From Pedobacter roseus (GTDB taxonomy: Bacteria > Bacteroidota > Bacteroidia > Sphingobacteriales > Sphingobacteriaceae), in the NCBI RefSeq assembly GCF_014395225.1, contig NZ_CP060723.1, positions 558,001-622,000 on the forward strand: a stretch of 64,000 bases of DNA. Direction: 5' to 3'. Below are positions 44,976-53,903 of this stretch, piece after piece (within the stretch, counting starts at the first letter, position 1; every line of letters starts with the position of its first letter). The notes beneath the pieces were generated by a model. That model searched no databases, had not been told where the DNA came from, and saw nothing but the letters and a program-made list of their open reading frames with translations. A program made the position numbers and the translations under genes.

Positions 44976-46112
44976 TTAATTTTCTATTAATAATTTTAGC
45001 CTGTTATGGATTATTACAGGGTTAAAATCCTCTTCTGCAAAATACCGGCATTGCTTAACACATGCCGATCTGAAATCTGGATTTTTGAGCTTGTTTATGA
45101 TAGTTACCAAATCTGTTTTTGTTTCACTGCTAACATAGCTTAACCAAGAGTTTTTAATGGCCCATTTGCCTATCGCTGCAGATTGGGGAGCTATTATGAG
45201 TATTGGTATACCTAAGTGACAGAATTCGACAAATCTACTTGGAAAGCTGTATCTCGATCTGATTTCTTCATTTGTATCTGAAGAATAAAAAACAATGATT
45301 ACATCCGTTTCTTCAACCATGAAGCTGAAAAGATCATAGAGTTCTTCAAATTTTTTGTAAAAAAAAATTTTGCTCGCATTCTGTAAAGAATCTTTGTAAT
45401 CCTGATTAAAAGAACCAATCAGGATTATGTTTGTATCAGTTTCTTCAACAGCATCATTAATTTTTTCTACTGTTTTTTCAAAAAAATAGGGTAAAAGCAT
45501 GCCTGAAATAACAAAATTGAATTTCTCGGATTTTATTCTTTTGCCCTGAGCTATAAAAGAACCATCGGGTATTGGATAAACAACAGATACATTTTTCCCG
45601 CCATTCAAAGAAATAATCTCTTTCATGGGTTCCGAAACCACAAAAAAATGCCCGCAATTTTCAATTATTCTGGTGATTTGTTTTTTAGAGAGAATGTTCT
45701 CTTTAAAATACCGGTTGAAAATATTATCATCGTGAAAAAAGAGATAAAATGGGATATTAGCTTGTTTTGCAAGGAAATAGACCAGGTAACTTACATAATC
45801 TTCCAATAACCCGATTAAAATATCGCCTTTGGTAAAACGAAGTGCCTTGGCCAGAGATCTTGCTTGTAACCGCGTTCTCATGTTGGTTAAAATCGGAGTC
45901 GCTTTTCTTAGGGGTGGGTGCCAGACTTTTTTTTCTAGGTTAATTTGCCTGAAGCTGGTATTTTCCTTGTTAACCGGGCTGCAATTAATAAAGGTAACCT
46001 GATAACCTTCCTGTTCAAACAGTTTTAAATGCCGATATAGCACAATACTTCCGCCAGCAGCGTTATTTACCGGATAAAGTGAACTTGAAATAAAAAAAAT
46101 CCTTTTTTCCAA
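44976..46112 (-). CDS. Glycosyltransferase (GT-B fold)
   Basis: This 378-residue protein opens with RIFFISSSLYPVNNAAGGSI and VLYRHLKLFEQEGYQVTFIN, the usual start of GT4-like enzymes. The donor domain has FNFVISGMLLPYFFEKTVEK and SFPSRFVEFCHLGIPILIIA, with a modified EX7E segment. It lies three bases from the next gene. Confidence 0.75.
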   Translation of the reverse strand: MEKRIFFISSSLYPVNNAAGGSIVLYRHLKLFEQEGYQVTFINCSPVNKENTSFRQINLEKKVWHPPLRKATPILTNMRTRLQARSLAKALRFTKGDILIGLLEDYVSYLVYFLAKQANIPFYLFFHDDNIFNRYFKENILSKKQITRIIENCGHFFVVSEPMKEIISLNGGKNVSVVYPIPDGSFIAQGKRIKSEKFNFVISGMLLPYFFEKTVEKINDAVEETDTNIILIGSFNQDYKDSLQNASKIFFYKKFEELYDLFSFMVEETDVIIVFYSSDTNEEIRSRYSFPSRFVEFCHLGIPILIIAPQSAAIGKWAIKNSWLSYVSSETKTDLVTIINKLKNPDFRSACVKQCRYFAEEDFNPVIIHNRLKLLIEN

Positions 46113-46115
46113 AAA

Positions 46116-47318
46116 TTATGAAATTTCGTCTAAGGCACCCCAGGTTCTTTTAATATGTTTTACTTTCTTAAAAAGAGAATTTAGAGCAGCAATTGTTATT
46201 GTTTCGTCATAGTAGATTTCGACAGCCTTTTTTTGATATCCAATCGACTCTTCGTAGAGGCTTTTCATTTGAACAAAAATTTCGTTCGGATCTAACGGAT
46301 CAAAATATCGGGCTGCTTCTCCCAGTTGTTCAACATGTCCATCTAATCGGCTACAAATTACTTTACAGCCCAAATGGTAGGCTTCAACTAATGGCATATT
46401 GGTTGGACCAAGGAAAGTTGGCATTACCAGTGAAATGGCATTTTTGTATAACCATTTCAGTTGCGGCAGGCTCACCACACCGAGTTGGATAACATTTTTT
46501 TCGAGGCCTAAGCTTTGGATGACACTATTAATGTAATCAATATTATTTTGATTTGCTCCTGTAAATACAAGTTTTACCTTTGGAAAATTAAATATAAATT
46601 GTTGGAAGGCAAGTAGCAGATTGTAATGGTTTTTATGTGGCCAATACCTGGCAGGGTAAATGAAAAACTTGTCATTCGCTAAGATATCTACCTGCTCGGT
46701 AGCAATCTGATCTTTTACAATCAGGCCTGGAATCATCGGTATCACGTGAATTCTGTCGGGATTAACTGGGCAATACCGGATCAGTTCTTTTTTTCCCGCC
46801 TCAGATTCTGCACAAATAATTAGTGCTTTATTGATATCCCGGTTTAGATTTTCGATTCTGCTCTCCAGCTTTCCGTGCATACTTACTTCAGGAAAAGCAA
46901 ACATAGAAATATGGCCAAGATCCCAAAGGGTTGATATGTGCGGAAAATTGTCAATCTCAATTCCCGGATTGATGTAGTAAATTACTTCAATTCCAGCATG
47001 CTTTAAATTGTCAATTAAATTATTATTGTATTTTTTTTTGATTCTATTGCTTAATTTAATTCCGAAAAATGGTAGCCGGATACAAATGGAGTTGAGGAGT
47101 TTTGGCCATCTGGTTCTGTAAATAGGGGTGAGCGACAATGCATTTGACCCGGGTTTAAAGATTTGATCAATGTTGTATCCAACGTGAACAATTTCAGTGC
47201 CTGAAAACGAGGTTTTGGCTAGGATTTCTTGCAATGCTTCCGTATATGCAAATGCACCACCATTTGCATAGCTTCCGCCATGGTAATGCCAGATACCTAT
47301 TTTAAACAATTTTTTCAT
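46116..47318 (-). CDS. Glycosyltransferase family 4
   Basis: This 400-residue GT4 enzyme has HYHGGSYANGGAFAYTEALQ at the N-terminus, IYPARYWPHKNHYNLLLAF at the second domain and GPTNMPLVEAYHLGCKVICS near residue 320. Its start overlaps the aminotransferase gene by 17 bases. Confidence 0.87.
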   Translation of the reverse strand: MKKLFKIGIWHYHGGSYANGGAFAYTEALQEILAKTSFSGTEIVHVGYNIDQIFKPGSNALSLTPIYRTRWPKLLNSICIRLPFFGIKLSNRIKKKYNNNLIDNLKHAGIEVIYYINPGIEIDNFPHISTLWDLGHISMFAFPEVSMHGKLESRIENLNRDINKALIICAESEAGKKELIRYCPVNPDRIHVIPMIPGLIVKDQIATEQVDILANDKFFIYPARYWPHKNHYNLLLAFQQFIFNFPKVKLVFTGANQNNIDYINSVIQSLGLEKNVIQLGVVSLPQLKWLYKNAISLVMPTFLGPTNMPLVEAYHLGCKVICSRLDGHVEQLGEAARYFDPLDPNEIFVQMKSLYEESIGYQKKAVEIYYDETITIAALNSLFKKVKHIKRTWGALDEIS

Positions 47319-48420
47319 GAATGCAGGTTGTTATTGCTGTAAGCTCATCAGTCGTTAAACCTAATCCGCTGGGTAGATAAAAACCATTTCTGGCCAATTT
47401 CTCCGCCACCGGATATTTTTCATTCTTAAATAAGCCCATTTTTTTAAATACAGGTTGTTCATGCATGCACCAGAAAAATGGCCTGGTGCCAATTTTATGT
47501 TTCGTTAAGTAATCAACCAAATCTTCTTTTTCACTTTCAGTTGGTGCTACTATTCCGAAAACCCAATAAATATTTTCTGCATATGATGTACTGGTTAGTG
47601 GTAGCTGGTATCCTTTCTGTTTCAAATGAGAAAGGGCGCTATGATAGTTTAAACCCATATTGCGCTTGATGCTGATAAATTCCTCCAGTTGTTCCAATTG
47701 TGCTAAGCCAAGCGCAGCCTGCATATTGGTCATCCGATAATTCCAACCCAATTCATTATGGACGAATCTTGGCCCATTGGGTTCAAAACAAAGATTGCGC
47801 AATTTTTTGCATCTGGCGGCAAGATGCTCGTCATCAGTTAGCAACATCCCGCCTTCACCGGTCGTAATATGTTTATTGGGATAAAAACTAAAAATACTGA
47901 TATCGCCAAAACTACCACACATTTTACTGTTATAGGTTTGCCCGTGCATTTCGGCCGCATCTTCAATTATTTTAAGATTATATTTTTTTGCTAAAGCTAA
48001 TACCGGATCCATATCAACAGGAAGACCATAAATATGCACCACTAAAATTGCCTTAGTTCGAGCGGTAATCTTGGCTTCGATTTGCGTTACATCCATATTC
48101 CAGGTGAGTGGATCACTATCAATCAGAACCGGAATTGCATCTGCCGTAACCACAGATTGAACTGGCGAAATAATTGTAAAAGTGGGCATAATAACCTCAT
48201 CTCCGACACCAATACCCAAAGCCTTTACGGCGATATCTAATGCTGCCGAACCATTGCTTACTGCAATTCCGTACTTACGATTGTTGTAGGTGCTGAAATT
48301 CTCTTCGAATGCACCGATAAACGGACCTTCACTGCTTATCCACCCAGTACTGATACATTCTGAAAGGTACTTTAACTCATTTCCTTTTAATAATGGAGTA
48401 TTTACCGGAATTGGTTTCAT
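47302..48420 (-). CDS. DegT/DnrJ/EryC1/StrS aminotransferase
   Basis: This 372-residue PLP-dependent enzyme would convert a 4-keto or 3-keto nucleotide sugar to an amino sugar, like perosamine synthases. It shows GISVSNGSAALDIAV-type substrate recognition (AVSNGSAALDIAVKALG), IEDAAEMHGQTYNSK for cofactor binding, and the PLP lysine in FYPNKHITTGEGGML. No dehydratase is next to it, so the keto sugar must come from genes elsewhere. It overlaps a methyltransferase by four bases. Confidence 0.9.
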   Translation of the reverse strand: MKPIPVNTPLLKGNELKYLSECISTGWISSEGPFIGAFEENFSTYNNRKYGIAVSNGSAALDIAVKALGIGVGDEVIMPTFTIISPVQSVVTADAIPVLIDSDPLTWNMDVTQIEAKITARTKAILVVHIYGLPVDMDPVLALAKKYNLKIIEDAAEMHGQTYNSKMCGSFGDISIFSFYPNKHITTGEGGMLLTDDEHLAARCKKLRNLCFEPNGPRFVHNELGWNYRMTNMQAALGLAQLEQLEEFISIKRNMGLNYHSALSHLKQKGYQLPLTSTSYAENIYWVFGIVAPTESEKEDLVDYLTKHKIGTRPFFWCMHEQPVFKKMGLFKNEKYPVAEKLARNGFYLPSGLGLTTDELTAITTCIHEKIV

Positions 48421-49175
48421 GAATTAATTTTTTTAAGGACGTAGGCAACCCCCCAAGTCAAATTTGAGGGTACATTCTTTGTTAAGAATTCTTCACTTTT
48501 TAAAATTTCAAAACCTGTACTATAAGCTAATAGGTCGATTTCATTTTTGCAAAAATGTCGCATTGGATGAATTTCCTTAAAAGAAAGTTGTGTCGGATCT
48601 TTTAATGAACTTACTTCTATATCGTAGTTTACTTCAACAATATTTTCTTCACTAAAGATAGATGGTGTTGCTCTTCGGATAATTTGAATCTGATCATTGC
48701 TTAATTTTTTAATCCGCTCTTCTGGTACTTGAGATACAACTGCTGGTGTATGCCAAACATCGAAAATAAACAGTCCGCCATCATAGAGAGACTCATGAAC
48801 AAGTTGAAAAGTTCTGATTAAACTTGAATTGTCAGTTAGATAGCTAATTACATGAAAAAGCGATAGTGCAATTTCAAACTTCTGATCGACTTTAAAATTA
48901 GAGATGTTAGCTTTTTGGAACCTCAGTCTGTTATTTTCATTTTGTCTTGCAATGTTGAGCATATCTTCACTAAGTTCGATTCCCAATACTGAAAACCCCT
49001 TTTCTGCAAAAACTGATGCATGTTTTCCTGTGCCACATCCTAATTCAATAATATTTTGGGCATTAGGGAAGTATTCTTGAATGAGCTCGATTATATAAGC
49101 TGCTTCCGCAGGATAATCTTTATCATAATACAGTAGGTTATAATACTGACTGTAAAGTTTAAAGTTTTCGATCAT
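48417..49175 (-). CDS. Class I SAM-dependent methyltransferase
   Basis: This 252-residue methyltransferase has IIELGCGTGKHASVFAEKG at about residues 41-59 and FEIALSLFHVISYLTDNSSL. It shares the operon with the sugar aminotransferase and the cupin gene, with one-base or four-base overlaps. It may N- or O-methylate the amino sugar made next door; that is inference. Confidence 0.85.
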   Translation of the reverse strand: MIENFKLYSQYYNLLYYDKDYPAEAAYIIELIQEYFPNAQNIIELGCGTGKHASVFAEKGFSVLGIELSEDMLNIARQNENNRLRFQKANISNFKVDQKFEIALSLFHVISYLTDNSSLIRTFQLVHESLYDGGLFIFDVWHTPAVVSQVPEERIKKLSNDQIQIIRRATPSIFSEENIVEVNYDIEVSSLKDPTQLSFKEIHPMRHFCKNEIDLLAYSTGFEILKSEEFLTKNVPSNLTWGVAYVLKKINS

Positions 49176-49594
49176 TATTTGATGTTTTTAAGAATGGGAT
49201 CGAAATGCACTTTGTCTTCGTCGCCGCAGTACGGACCTTGTTTAATTTCTATGAGCTCTGATGACTCTAACATTTCAAAGCCGTGCCCACCTGCAGCAAG
49301 TAAAATTACATCTCCTGTTTCCACCGTCCTGCTCTCGACATAAACCTGGTCGTCATTGTAAAAATCTACACGTACTTTACCTGCTTTAACGTATAGTACT
49401 TCTTGTGTAAGGGTTACTTTTCGTTCTACAAGCTTGTGCACATGCGGCGGTATCATATAACCTTTAGGCCGGTTCATGTACCCCAACTGTTGCGAATAAT
49501 CTTCTGGGGTGAAGAAAGTTATCCCTTCTTTATGAAAATTTGACCTTATGATTAGTGCGAGTAACAGTCCATTTATGGTGATGCTTTCTATCAT
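49175..49594 (-). CDS. Cupin-fold protein of sugar synthesis cluster
   Basis: This 139-residue cupin has IPPHVHKLVERKVTLTQEVL as the first metal or substrate motif and VETGDVILLAAGGHGFEML as the second. Such cupins in polysaccharide loci can be sugar isomerases or regulators. It is packed between the methyltransferase and a glycosyltransferase-like gene. Its precise function is open. Confidence 0.75.
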   Translation of the reverse strand: MIESITINGLLLALIIRSNFHKEGITFFTPEDYSQQLGYMNRPKGYMIPPHVHKLVERKVTLTQEVLYVKAGKVRVDFYNDDQVYVESRTVETGDVILLAAGGHGFEMLESSELIEIKQGPYCGDEDKVHFDPILKNIK

Positions 49595-49596
49595 AG

Positions 49597-50553
49597 TTAA
49601 GCTTGATTAAAAATAAATTTACTTCTTTCAGTACTTAATGAATTGATCTTTTTTTTGAAGGTTTTTGAGATCAATTTTCGCGCAATTCTATTAAGTAGAT
49701 TAACAACTTTTATGTTTGTCCATTTACGTATCGGACCAATTTTGCAAGTGATCATTAACTTACGGTAAAAGGAAATGTTAGACTTATTTATAGATATGTT
49801 TTTTGACCCGGCCCCGTAATGAATAAAATTTGCCTGGTATTTATTGGGGAGGTGGTAAAATTTTTTGCCTGGTATTTTTCTTAATTCATTTTGAAAATAT
49901 GCGGCGGAATCAAATGCATGTACCTCGCCATCACGGATTTCCTCGTAATAAAAGTGAGATCTTTCGGATAGCTCAAATGCTTCCTTCTTATAAATACAAA
50001 ACCAGGTATGGTTTCGTTCGTATAGATGCATGTTTCTATTAGAATAACTATCAAAACAATATGCAGTTTCATTGTAACAGGTACTAGCGAATAAACAATC
50101 AGGATTTTGTAAAGCGAGCAGCAGATGAAAGTAAAATTCTGCATCTAATACTTCAAAATCTGCATCAACAGTTGCAATGTAATCTGTGTTAAATTTGGGA
50201 AGTTCTGAGGTCCAGAGTTCATCATAATTTTCGTTAATATCATCCCTCACACGATCAATTCCTTCAGGAGAAGTAATCGTTTCACCAGCAACAAAATTTT
50301 TAGTCCTTATTTTTTCTGTATTGTCAAAGATCTGAACATAAGGATATGCCGCCCATTTTACTGCATATTCATTAAGATTTTTTGTGGTGAGGGCATTCAA
50401 ATAAATGAATAATTTAAAATGTTGTTTTTCAGAATGATTAAGCTTGTCGTATATTTTTTTAAAACTTTTAACACCATAATCTCCAAACATGCAGTCCCGG
50501 TTGGTTACCAACATAAAAAACGTAATAGACTTTCGCGTTATGCTATCTTTCAT
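49597..50553 (-). CDS. GT-A-fold glycosyltransferase-like protein
   Basis: This 318-residue protein has a GT-A-like core with SITFFMLVTNRDCMFGDYGV at the start and a DxD-type motif in DYIATVDADFEVLDAEFYFH near residue 130. A basic tail with a long lysine-rich helix follows. Substrate and linkage are unknown. It begins one base after the upstream gene. Confidence 0.68.
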   Translation of the reverse strand: MKDSITRKSITFFMLVTNRDCMFGDYGVKSFKKIYDKLNHSEKQHFKLFIYLNALTTKNLNEYAVKWAAYPYVQIFDNTEKIRTKNFVAGETITSPEGIDRVRDDINENYDELWTSELPKFNTDYIATVDADFEVLDAEFYFHLLLALQNPDCLFASTCYNETAYCFDSYSNRNMHLYERNHTWFCIYKKEAFELSERSHFYYEEIRDGEVHAFDSAAYFQNELRKIPGKKFYHLPNKYQANFIHYGAGSKNISINKSNISFYRKLMITCKIGPIRKWTNIKVVNLLNRIARKLISKTFKKKINSLSTERSKFIFNQA

Positions 50554-51525
50554 TTAGTTGGTTTGTTCAATCCAGTTATCTCTCAATACAAGATCTCTCA
50601 TATGATGTCTGGTCATCAACTTGATGTCGTAAGCAATGCGATTGCTATGATAAAAAGCCTGGGCCATTGTAATTCTCCAATTATCTTTGGCTCTTATGAA
50701 GTGCCAAGGTGTAGCTAAGGATTTATATAAAACAGCAATAAAATTATTAAGAATGTTGGTGAACAGTTTTGAATTGTTTAACCCATTGGCAGCCCTGTAA
50801 ATTGTAAAACTATCGCAATTAGCCTGGTTTGCAAATCTTTTATTTAAATAACTTTGCGTCATCCTGCTTTTTGGAATAATATGGTTAATGACAGATAAAC
50901 CATTGTAGGCCTGCAGATAACCCAGATCAAGAATTTTTATGGATAGTCCTGTTTCTCCATCTCCTATCCATTCGCCTTTGGTGTTTTCTGGGTTAAAGCC
51001 CCCGGCATTTATTATTGCTTCTTTTAAAATTGCTTCATGACAGCTAAAAATATTAATCATCTGATCGGAAATGATTAACGGAGTTTCATCTAGATTTAGG
51101 CTTAAGTGAGCATTTAAGCAGTATTTTAATATCCAGTCTGGAGGATGAATATCCCATTTTGGCAGTACCCGCCCACTTACTACTGCAATTTTATCGTTCA
51201 GTTCGAAAGTTGGAACCAGGTTCGTTAACAAATCTGGTTCGGCAATCATATCGTCATCTGTATAATATAATACTTCACCTTTTGCGTATTTTATTGCAGA
51301 ATTGCGTGCATAGTGAACGCCTTGCCTTGGTTCCTCAAAATACTTTATTATTGGGTATTTTTCACACAATTCTTTTACTACCGCTAATGTATTGTCTGTT
51401 GAGTTATTATCGATTACAATAATTTCGAGCATATTAGGATAGTTTTGTGTTACAAAGCTTTCCAGGGTTAATTTTATGAAAAAATCTCTGTTATAGGTCG
51501 GAATAATAACTGAAACAGTTTTCAT
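50554..51525 (-). CDS. Glycosyltransferase family 2
   Basis: This 323-residue GT2 enzyme has KTVSVIIPTYNRDFFIKLTL, IIVIDNNSTDNTLAVVKEL, RQGVHYARNSAIKYAKGEVL and YYTDDDMIAEPDLL. The C-terminal region contains PENTKGEWIGDGETGLSIKI, typical of the acceptor side. It follows the restored end of the fucosyltransferase gene after about 28 bases. Confidence 0.89.
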   Translation of the reverse strand: MKTVSVIIPTYNRDFFIKLTLESFVTQNYPNMLEIIVIDNNSTDNTLAVVKELCEKYPIIKYFEEPRQGVHYARNSAIKYAKGEVLYYTDDDMIAEPDLLTNLVPTFELNDKIAVVSGRVLPKWDIHPPDWILKYCLNAHLSLNLDETPLIISDQMINIFSCHEAILKEAIINAGGFNPENTKGEWIGDGETGLSIKILDLGYLQAYNGLSVINHIIPKSRMTQSYLNKRFANQANCDSFTIYRAANGLNNSKLFTNILNNFIAVLYKSLATPWHFIRAKDNWRITMAQAFYHSNRIAYDIKLMTRHHMRDLVLRDNWIEQTN

Positions 51526-51553
51526 TTTTTAATTTGTGTAAATATGCAAACCA

Positions 51554-52401
51554 TTAGACCGGGATGAGATTCCAATTCTCTAATAAAATGTTGCAAGGAG
51601 ATTCTATTTTTCCATAATCTGGAAACCATTTGTTTGGTGCATACACAGGTGCACTTTTAACATTTAAATAAGCCCCCACCAACTAAAAGTACTATTGGAA
51701 ATGATACAAATGTCTGCCTGCATTAAAAACTGAAAATCGATAATTTCCGTTGATCGGGAAATATATTTTTTATTCAGGTATCCAAATTCAGACTCTAAAA
51801 AATCTGTATCGTCGCTAATTAATATGTAATAATTGTTTTCGCTTTCAATGGCCGAAATTGCATTGTGATAATATTCTGCTGGTAATTGTATGTCATAGTG
51901 AAAATAGTCCGATCGTCTAACATGCATAACCACATATTTATATCCCTGGGGCAGATCGTTAAATATATTTCTAAAATCTGTCTGATATTTTTCTTTAATA
52001 ACAAATTTGGCTTTTATTTCTTCTTTACAGTCAGCGAAATAATACTCTGATTGGAAAAAGCCGGTAAATAATTTCCGATCGTTCAGTTTTAAGCGCTCCA
52101 GCTGCGGCTCCAACTGATCTGATATATATACTTCTTCATAATTTAGGATTTTTTTTAACAACGCATAAAATTTTTGTTTGAGATAAACTGAAAAAAAACC
52201 ATCAAACCCTTTTAAAGAAAATATCGTTTTATCTAAGTAATAGAAGATATCTTTTGTTTGTGCAAAATATTTGGGAATAAATAAAGACTGCAGTCTCCTG
52301 TCAAAATAAAACCTCGAATTTAGTTTTTTAGCGGTAGCGTAAGCAAAGGCATACTGGAATAACTGATTGCCCAATCTGCCTTGTAATTCAACACTAATCA
52401 T
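51554..52401 (-). pseudogene. Alpha-1,2-fucosyltransferase (GT11), frameshifted near the C-terminus
   Basis: The gene begins with VELQGRLGNQLFQYAFAYAT and has the donor-binding MHVRRSDYF near residue 165, the marks of family 11 fucosyltransferases. As read, it stops at 51664 after NSTFSWWGLI (245 residues). Adding one G to the run at 51673-51677 makes SWWGAYLNVKSAPVYAPNKW and continues to a stop at 51554, giving about 282 residues, the normal length. The restored end leaves only 28 bases to the next gene. The indel is either a sequencing error, a true mutation, or slippage in the G-run. Confidence 0.85.
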
Positions 52402-53185
52402 TTAAACGTTTTTTAAACCAAAAACAGCCACAGCCCCAGCTTTGCTCATCTGCTTGTTTTTTGCTGGCATTTCTAATTATACCAATATTTTCAAACTTAT
52501 CAGGAATCAAGGAAAACTCAATAAGTTCGAGTTTTGAAAAGTAAGAGATGATCTGATCATATGCGTAAATCCGGTGTGCGTTAAATGCTATTTTGGCTTT
52601 GCCAATCGGAGTAACTATAAGTAAAGTTCCATTAACAGCCAATACCCTAACCAATTCGTTAATTGCCTTGAGGTCGCCATCATAATCAATTTCGTCTCCA
52701 TATCTTCCAAGTCCAATATGCTCAAGTGTATGCATACATGATAAAGAGTCGATCGTATTACTTCTGAATGGCAATTGTGTTAAATCAGCATGTTTGTTAT
52801 CTAGTCCCTCCAGCTTAATTTCCGCAGGCCTGTAATCATAAAATTCTACGGGTATAAATGCAGATACTATGGTGCTAAAGTGTAAGATTGAAGAAATATC
52901 GACGTGTTTTTTTGGTTGGGTTTTCGCTAAAATTCTCGCTGCCCATGCAGGATGATAAGTATAGTGAGGTTCTATTTCGGTGATAGATGTTCGGTCATCT
53001 AATAATGGGTAATGATCGTAATTTTGATTGAATCTGAGATTAGTATTTCCTTCACTCAATCGGAAATTAGCTAAGTCAGCATTAAAAGTTTCAACTTTTT
53101 TTCTAAACAATTTTCTTAAAGTGAAATAACCATACAGCTTTCCTACTGCAGTATAACGAAGTTTATTTTTAATTTTTCTTAACAA
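52394..53185 (-). CDS. DUF268 family protein (methyltransferase-like)
   Basis: This 263-residue protein has the DUF268 pattern: WAARILAKTQPKKHVDISSI, EIKLEGLDNKHADLTQLPF, SLSCMHTLEHIGLGRYGDE and SWGCGCFWFKK at the C-terminus. DUF268 proteins occur in polysaccharide loci and look like SAM-dependent methyltransferases. It overlaps the fucosyltransferase start by eight bases. Confidence 0.82.
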   Translation of the reverse strand: MLRKIKNKLRYTAVGKLYGYFTLRKLFRKKVETFNADLANFRLSEGNTNLRFNQNYDHYPLLDDRTSITEIEPHYTYHPAWAARILAKTQPKKHVDISSILHFSTIVSAFIPVEFYDYRPAEIKLEGLDNKHADLTQLPFRSNTIDSLSCMHTLEHIGLGRYGDEIDYDGDLKAINELVRVLAVNGTLLIVTPIGKAKIAFNAHRIYAYDQIISYFSKLELIEFSLIPDKFENIGIIRNASKKQADEQSWGCGCFWFKKRLND

Positions 53186-53216
53186 TTTTTTCTTTGATGA
53201 TTTTTTAAGGAAAAAT

Positions 53217-53902
53217 TTATCTTTTCCGGGTTATTATTGTTGATATTTTATGGCTGATTTTTCTAACAATTTGTTTTTTGATTGAAGGTATTGGCACTAC
53301 ATCAACTTTTAAATCTTCTGTAGCCAGGTTTTGAAGCAGAATACTAAATTCGTGCTTGTAGGATTTTGGAACGGCCAGTATAATATCGTTAAATACATAA
53401 ATTTGACGTTCGGGGTAAGTGCTTGCATGATTTCAGCAAGATCAGGATAATCTGTTAACGAATGCGGATGATGAGGTGGAGATAAAAACAAACGAGCATC
53501 ATCAATCATGATAAACAATTTGTTGAACAGATGTTTAAACCTGTTAATGATTTCCAACTCAACTAATAAGGGGCATTGATCTTTTTCGCCAAAAGAATGG
53601 TCACCGCACCAATGTGCATCGAGCCATAAAATGGCGTTATTTACTTTTGGAAGGAGATCTGGAAGTATACTTTTTGTATCGCCAAATAAAAGATTTACAT
53701 TTCCCCTTGATTTTAGTCTTTCTTTAGTATAGTTATACCAATGTTCAGAAAATTCAATTGAATATACATTTTTGAAAACATTAGCTGACCATTCGGTAGT
53801 ACCGCCTTGGTAGGTGCCGGTTTCTATAAAGTTGGTAATTTGATATTTTTCTTTTATAAATTCAACAAGCCTTTTATCAGGCCCCATTGTTATCGATCCC
53901 AT
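53217..53902 (-). pseudogene. SAM-dependent methyltransferase-like protein, frameshifted
   Basis: The first 180 residues contain the SAM-binding FIETGTYQGGTTEWSANVFK and NAILWLDAHWCGDHSFGEKD. As read, the frame ends at 53309 after FKTWLQKI (197 residues). Adding one T to the short run at 53391-53393 (minus strand) after VKFMY opens FNDIILAVPKSYKHEFSILL and continues to a stop at 53217, about 228 residues. The restored end leaves about 30 bases before the DUF268 gene, as expected for this tightly packed operon. The break may be a sequence error or a real mutation. Confidence 0.78.
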
Positions 53903-53903
53903 T

